Shown: positions 8,096-11,019 of the stretch, in pieces
Layout of the letters: each line of letters starts with the position of its first letter
How positions within the stretch are numbered: the first letter of the stretch is position 1
Assembly (NCBI GenBank): GCA_934409175.1
Contig: CAKRVX010000068.1
Location: forward strand, 1 to 11,019
DNA: 11,019 nucleotides
Direction: 5' to 3'
Origin: an uncultured Blautia sp.
GTDB taxonomy: Bacteria; Bacillota; Clostridia; Lachnospirales; Lachnospiraceae
The notes under the pieces: generated by a model
Told to the model about the DNA's origin: nothing
The model's input: the letters and a program-made list of their open reading frames with translations, nothing else
Database searches by the model: none
Program-made: the position numbers and the translations under genes

Positions 8096-8124
8096 AGTAT
8101 AAGGCTTTTTCTTTCATTAATCAA
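8096..8124 (-). promoter_or_regulatory. Sigma-A promoter of mraY-murD-ftsW-murA-ftsQ
   Basis: On the minus strand, TTGATT (-35, 8124-8119) overlaps the stop codon of the preceding PBP. A 17-base spacer leads to TATACT (-10, 8101-8096). This predicts a start near 8089 and a leader of about 45 bases. The -35 box and flank (GGTTGATTAAT) are identical to those of the ftsZ promoter. Confidence 0.65.
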
Positions 8125-9881
8125 CCCTCTGCGTTTTTTTCGAAGTCAGTTTCTGATGTCTTTGGGATTCCCAGATATGGCAGAATATTTTCAAAGATAC
8201 TGCGGATTACAGGTGCTGCAATGGTTCCTCCATAATAAATTCCCTGGGGATCATGAATAATACAAAGTCCCAGAATCTGTGGATTTTCAGCAGGAGCAAA
8301 TCCCAGAAATGAAGAAATATAACGATTGGCACTCCTGGGCAGTGTTTGGGAAGTTGCTGTTTTTCCCCCTATCGTATAACCTTCGATCTTCGCATTTTTG
8401 CCTGACCCCTGAGACACTACTGTTTCCAGAATTTCTCTGACCTGCTTTGAAGTATCCTCAGAGATAATCCCTTCTTTGACAGGATAATCCAGTTTTTCCC
8501 CTTCTGTTCCATCCGGATTCAGAACAGAAACTCCGAAATGTGGTGTAATACGCCTCCCACCATTAATCAGAGAACTTACTGTTGTGGCAAGCTGAATGGG
8601 AGTGATCTGAAAAGACTGTCCGAAAGATACCGTCGCAAGTTCCACTTCTCCCATATTTTTCATGGCATGCATAATGGTCCCTGCTTCTCCCGGCAAATCT
8701 ATACCGGTTTTATCAAAAAGACCAAACTGACGAAAATATTTATAATACCGCTCTACTCCCAGCCTGAGTCCCACTTCTATAAACACAGGATTACAGGAAT
8801 TCTGTGCCCCCTCTACAAAATTCTGCGATCCGTGTCCTGTCCTTTTCGCACAGTGAATTCTACGATCCTCCACCACTTTATATCCGGGGCAGTAGAATCT
8901 GTCTTCTTTGGTCACTACCCCTGCTTCCAGCCCTGCCGACATAGTAATAATCTTAAATGTGGATCCTGGTTCATAGGTATCATTCAAACATGGATTTCTC
9001 CACATCTGATTCAGTAGATCCTGCTTTTTTTCCCCACTGATCTGCTCATTATCCCCAGATATATTCAGAGTAAAAGGATTATTGAGATCAAATTCCGGCA
9101 CATTAACACAGGCATAGATTTCCCCATTCTGCGGATTCATCAGTAAAACCGACACTCTTTCTGCTGCTTTTTCTTCCATCACTTTCAGCGCTGCCTGCTG
9201 AGCATATTTCTGAATATTTACATCCAGACTCAGGACCAGATTGCTGCCGTCTACAGGATCTTCCCTGTCTTCTCCCAGTTTATCCAATTCTACGCCTCTG
9301 GCATCAGTAGTTGTAAGAATTTTCCCTGGTTTTCCTTTCAAAATTTCTTCATATTTCACTTCCAGTCCAATGATCCCCTGGTTATCTCCCCCTGTAAAGC
9401 CCAGAACTTTAGACGCCAGGCTGCCATATGGATAATATCTTTTATAATCCTCATCTACCTTTACTCCTGCCAGCCCTTCTTCACGTATGGCATCCCCTGT
9501 CTCTTTCTCTACATTTGTCTTAATTCTTTCTATAGAGGAAATTTTCTCTACTCTTTTACGAATCTGCTCTTCAGGCAGTCCCAGTTTCTGTGTCAGAAGA
9601 GAAATAACTTTTTCCGGTTCTTTAACCTGACTATGGATCACAGAAATAGTACAGACAGCGCGATTAGATGCCAGAACGTTTCCTCTGGCATCCAGTATTT
9701 TTCCTCTGGCAGCTTTTATATTCCTTTCTCTTTCATGAAGGTTTTTTGCTTTTTCATAATAGTAATCAGAACGAAAACACATCAGATAGACCAATCTGCC
9801 GGCCAGTCCTATCATCAGAAACCCGCAGACCAGAAATACTACCCATATTTTCTTCTTATGAAAAGTCATATTTTTCTTCAT
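8121..9881 (-). CDS. Class B penicillin-binding protein (SpoVD/FtsI type), KTA variant
   Basis: Peptidoglycan DD-transpeptidase that cross-links strands outside the membrane, usually paired with a SEDS polymerase. It has 586 residues. A basic head and one membrane anchor (about 11-34) lead to the PBP dimerisation domain (RGKILDARGNVLAS 59-72; YPYGSLASKVLGFTG 150-164), then the transpeptidase domain. That domain has catalytic S307-T-F-K310 and S362-C-N364. The third motif reads K507-T-A509 instead of the usual KTG or KSG. No PASTA domain follows, and the protein ends after a short acidic tail. Start at ATG with GGAGA (9888-9892) six bases upstream, inside a strong hairpin. It is the second of two tandem class B PBPs before mraY, the position of spoVD in B. 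subtilis, so a sporulation role is plausible but not shown. Confidence 0.9.
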   Translation of the reverse strand: MKKNMTFHKKKIWVVFLVCGFLMIGLAGRLVYLMCFRSDYYYEKAKNLHERERNIKAARGKILDARGNVLASNRAVCTISVIHSQVKEPEKVISLLTQKLGLPEEQIRKRVEKISSIERIKTNVEKETGDAIREEGLAGVKVDEDYKRYYPYGSLASKVLGFTGGDNQGIIGLEVKYEEILKGKPGKILTTTDARGVELDKLGEDREDPVDGSNLVLSLDVNIQKYAQQAALKVMEEKAAERVSVLLMNPQNGEIYACVNVPEFDLNNPFTLNISGDNEQISGEKKQDLLNQMWRNPCLNDTYEPGSTFKIITMSAGLEAGVVTKEDRFYCPGYKVVEDRRIHCAKRTGHGSQNFVEGAQNSCNPVFIEVGLRLGVERYYKYFRQFGLFDKTGIDLPGEAGTIMHAMKNMGEVELATVSFGQSFQITPIQLATTVSSLINGGRRITPHFGVSVLNPDGTEGEKLDYPVKEGIISEDTSKQVREILETVVSQGSGKNAKIEGYTIGGKTATSQTLPRSANRYISSFLGFAPAENPQILGLCIIHDPQGIYYGGTIAAPVIRSIFENILPYLGIPKTSETDFEKNAEG

Positions 9882-9935
9882 AAAAAATCTCCGCAGAGAT
9901 GCTCACATTAATATATGAAGCTTCTCTGCGGAGAT
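9882..9935 (-). terminator. Terminator-shaped hairpin overlapping the Shine-Dalgarno of the second PBP
   Basis: On the minus strand the arms at 9935-9923 (ATCTCCGCAGAGA) and 9899-9887 (TCTCTGCGGAGAT) pair perfectly over 13 bp. Three further inner pairs follow after one A-A mismatch, and the loop has 15 bases. The stem runs straight into TTTTTT (9887-9882) and then the ATG of the second PBP. The shape is that of a Rho-independent terminator for the upstream PBP, whose stop is 31 bases before the stem. The 3' arm also contains the GGAGA ribosome site, so the same fold would hide translation initiation on read-through RNA. Confidence 0.7.
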
Positions 9936-9939
9936 ATTC
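9910..9939 (-). promoter_or_regulatory. Sigma-E-like promoter match before the second PBP
   Basis: On the minus strand, GAATATC (9939-9933) fits 6/7 of the Bacillus sigma-E -35 consensus (KMATATT). After 15 bases, CATATATT (9917-9910) fits 7/8 of the -10 (CATACAHT). Transcription would begin near 9903, after the hairpin's 5' arm. The consensus is from memory and the match was found by eye in AT-rich DNA, so it is tentative. B. subtilis spoVD is known to be a sigma-E target. Confidence 0.35.
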
Positions 9940-9966
9940 CGCATTTCATTTTGTTATTATCTTCAA

Positions 9967-11019
9967 CTATTCCAGTCCCGCCTCTTCATTGGTGATACCG
10001 TCTGTCTCAGCATTATTATCCTGTGTGGTATTTTCTTCATTATCCTCCGGAGGTGCAGGTGCATCTGGATTGGATACTCCATCATCTGAAGAATCTGTTT
10101 CTGTACTTCCTGAACCTGCTGTCAGATTTGTTGACATTTTATAGTTGCCTTCTTCATCCAATATATGATCTCCATTGGAATCCAGAAGATAACCATTCTG
10201 ATCAATGCGGTTTCCATCCCAGTCGATCAGGTTGCCTTCCGCATCTACCAGATTACCGTCGCTGTCCAGCTCTGTACCTGTCGCACTTTTCAGATGCCCT
10301 TTGAAACCTTCCCACAATTCTGTTTCCGGTACTGTACCATCTTCTGATTCATCAGGTTTCACATTCAGATATGGAAGAAGTTCTGAAAGAATTCCCTGTG
10401 CAATATACTGAGGATACGTACTGTTTGCCTGATCATCCGTATTCGGTTCGTCTACAACTACATATATTATCACTGCCGGATCATCTACAGGGGCAAATCC
10501 GATAAAGGATACCAGATATTTCTTATTTCCACGTGGGTATTTCTCAGCAGTACCTGTCTTACCGCCTGAGCTGTAGCCCTGAACCTTGGAATGACGGCTG
10601 GTACCCTGCTGCACACTGAGTTCCATATAGCTTCTTATATCAGCAGAAATCTGTGAGGAAATAGTCTGTTTCAGCAATGTAGGTGTAATCATTTTTACAG
10701 TGCTTCCGCTGCTGTCCAGTATCTTTGTCACAAGATGAGGCTGATAATAATATCCTCCATTAATAACAGAACTCATAGCATTGACTTCCTGAATCATGGT
10801 GCAGGTAAATCCCTGACCAAATGCAGAACATGCAAGTTCTGTTTCTCCCATGGAATCTTCTGTATGAATAATACCTGCTCCTTCATTCGGAAGATCGATA
10901 CCTGTTCTGGTACCAAAATTAAACAGGCTTTGCGCTTTTACAAATTGTTTTGCACCAAGTTTGGCACCAATCTGCATCATAGCGTCGTTACAGGAATTGG
11001 CAATAACCTCTCCCAGTGT
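9967..11019 (-). CDS. Class B penicillin-binding protein, C-terminal part, with repeat tail (5' end outside window)
   Basis: Only the last 350 residues are visible; the frame runs open to the right edge, so the start, membrane anchor, dimerisation domain and the SxxK serine lie outside. The fragment begins in the transpeptidase domain: S-C-N motif at visible residues 9-11 (ANSCNDAMMQIG), RTGIDLPNEGAG at 38-49, and a standard KTG in GGKTGTAEK at 152-160. The domain ends near LLPYLNVKPDE (214-224). A tail of about 125 residues follows. It has six D-x-D/E/N-G-N-like units (about 251-294), then an acidic Ser/Thr/Asn/Pro-rich end. No PASTA domain is seen. As the first of two tandem PBPs before mraY it takes the place of pbpB/ftsI, so it is the likely vegetative septal PBP (inference). 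The product ends 31 bases before the hairpin. Confidence 0.9.
   Translation of the reverse strand, partial: TLGEVIANSCNDAMMQIGAKLGAKQFVKAQSLFNFGTRTGIDLPNEGAGIIHTEDSMGETELACSAFGQGFTCTMIQEVNAMSSVINGGYYYQPHLVTKILDSSGSTVKMITPTLLKQTISSQISADIRSYMELSVQQGTSRHSKVQGYSSGGKTGTAEKYPRGNKKYLVSFIGFAPVDDPAVIIYVVVDEPNTDDQANSTYPQYIAQGILSELLPYLNVKPDESEDGTVPETELWEGFKGHLKSATGTELDSDGNLVDAEGNLIDWDGNRIDQNGYLLDSNGDHILDEEGNYKMSTNLTAGSGSTETDSSDDGVSNPDAPAPPEDNEENTTQDNNAETDGITNEEAGLE
10138..10269 (-). repeat. Heptad-like D-x-[DEN]-G-N repeats in the PBP tail
   Basis: Six consecutive units encode DSDGNLV, DAEGNLI, DWDGNRI, DQNGYLL, DSNGDHIL and DEEGNYK. The period is seven residues, once eight. Every unit has Asp first, Gly fourth and, in five of six, a hydrophobic residue at position seven. 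The regularity is clear in the protein; the DNA copies have diverged. Confidence 0.85.

Noticed and set aside
8538..9017. Plus-strand open frame opposite the second PBP
   Set aside because: It lies wholly antisense to a transpeptidase domain with intact motifs, and its translation has no recognisable features.

Overview
The window is the distal half of a division-and-cell-wall (dcw) cluster from a low-to-medium GC Gram-positive. It is most likely a member of the Clostridia close to Lachnospiraceae. This rests on the style of FtsZ and MraY, two adjacent class B penicillin-binding proteins before mraY, a Cys-rich DUF1540 protein next door, strong AGGAGG ribosome sites and AT-rich sigma-A promoters. 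The family assignment is an inference; no rRNA is present.

Eight of the nine genes lie on the minus strand and read from right to left: class B PBP (cut by the right edge), second class B PBP (SpoVD/FtsI type), mraY, murD, ftsW (SEDS), murA, ftsQ/divIB, ftsZ. A small DUF1540 gene on the plus strand converges on ftsZ, and a two-way terminator lies between them. The stretch at 1-286 is AT-rich and shows no recognisable gene.

The products cover lipid-linked precursor synthesis (MurA first committed step, MurD adding D-Glu, MraY making lipid I), septal polymerisation (FtsW glycosyltransferase with class B PBP transpeptidases), the divisome scaffold (FtsQ/DivIB) and the Z ring (FtsZ). Genes that often sit in this part of a Bacillota cluster (murG, murB, ftsA) are not here; murA sits where murG/murB are found in Bacillus.

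The regulatory layout is the most interesting part. A terminator-shaped hairpin lies between the two PBP genes. Its U-tract abuts the start codon of the second PBP, and its 3' arm holds that gene's Shine-Dalgarno. A sigma-E-like promoter match lies across the 5' arm and loop. A good sigma-A promoter overlaps the stop codon of the same PBP gene and faces mraY, and another stands before ftsZ. Together these suggest that the second PBP is a separately controlled, perhaps sporulation-linked, cistron inside the housekeeping cluster.

The second notable point is protein architecture. FtsQ and the first PBP both carry extra acidic C-terminal tails, predicted to lie outside the membrane, that are built from D-x-D/E/N-G-N type repeats.
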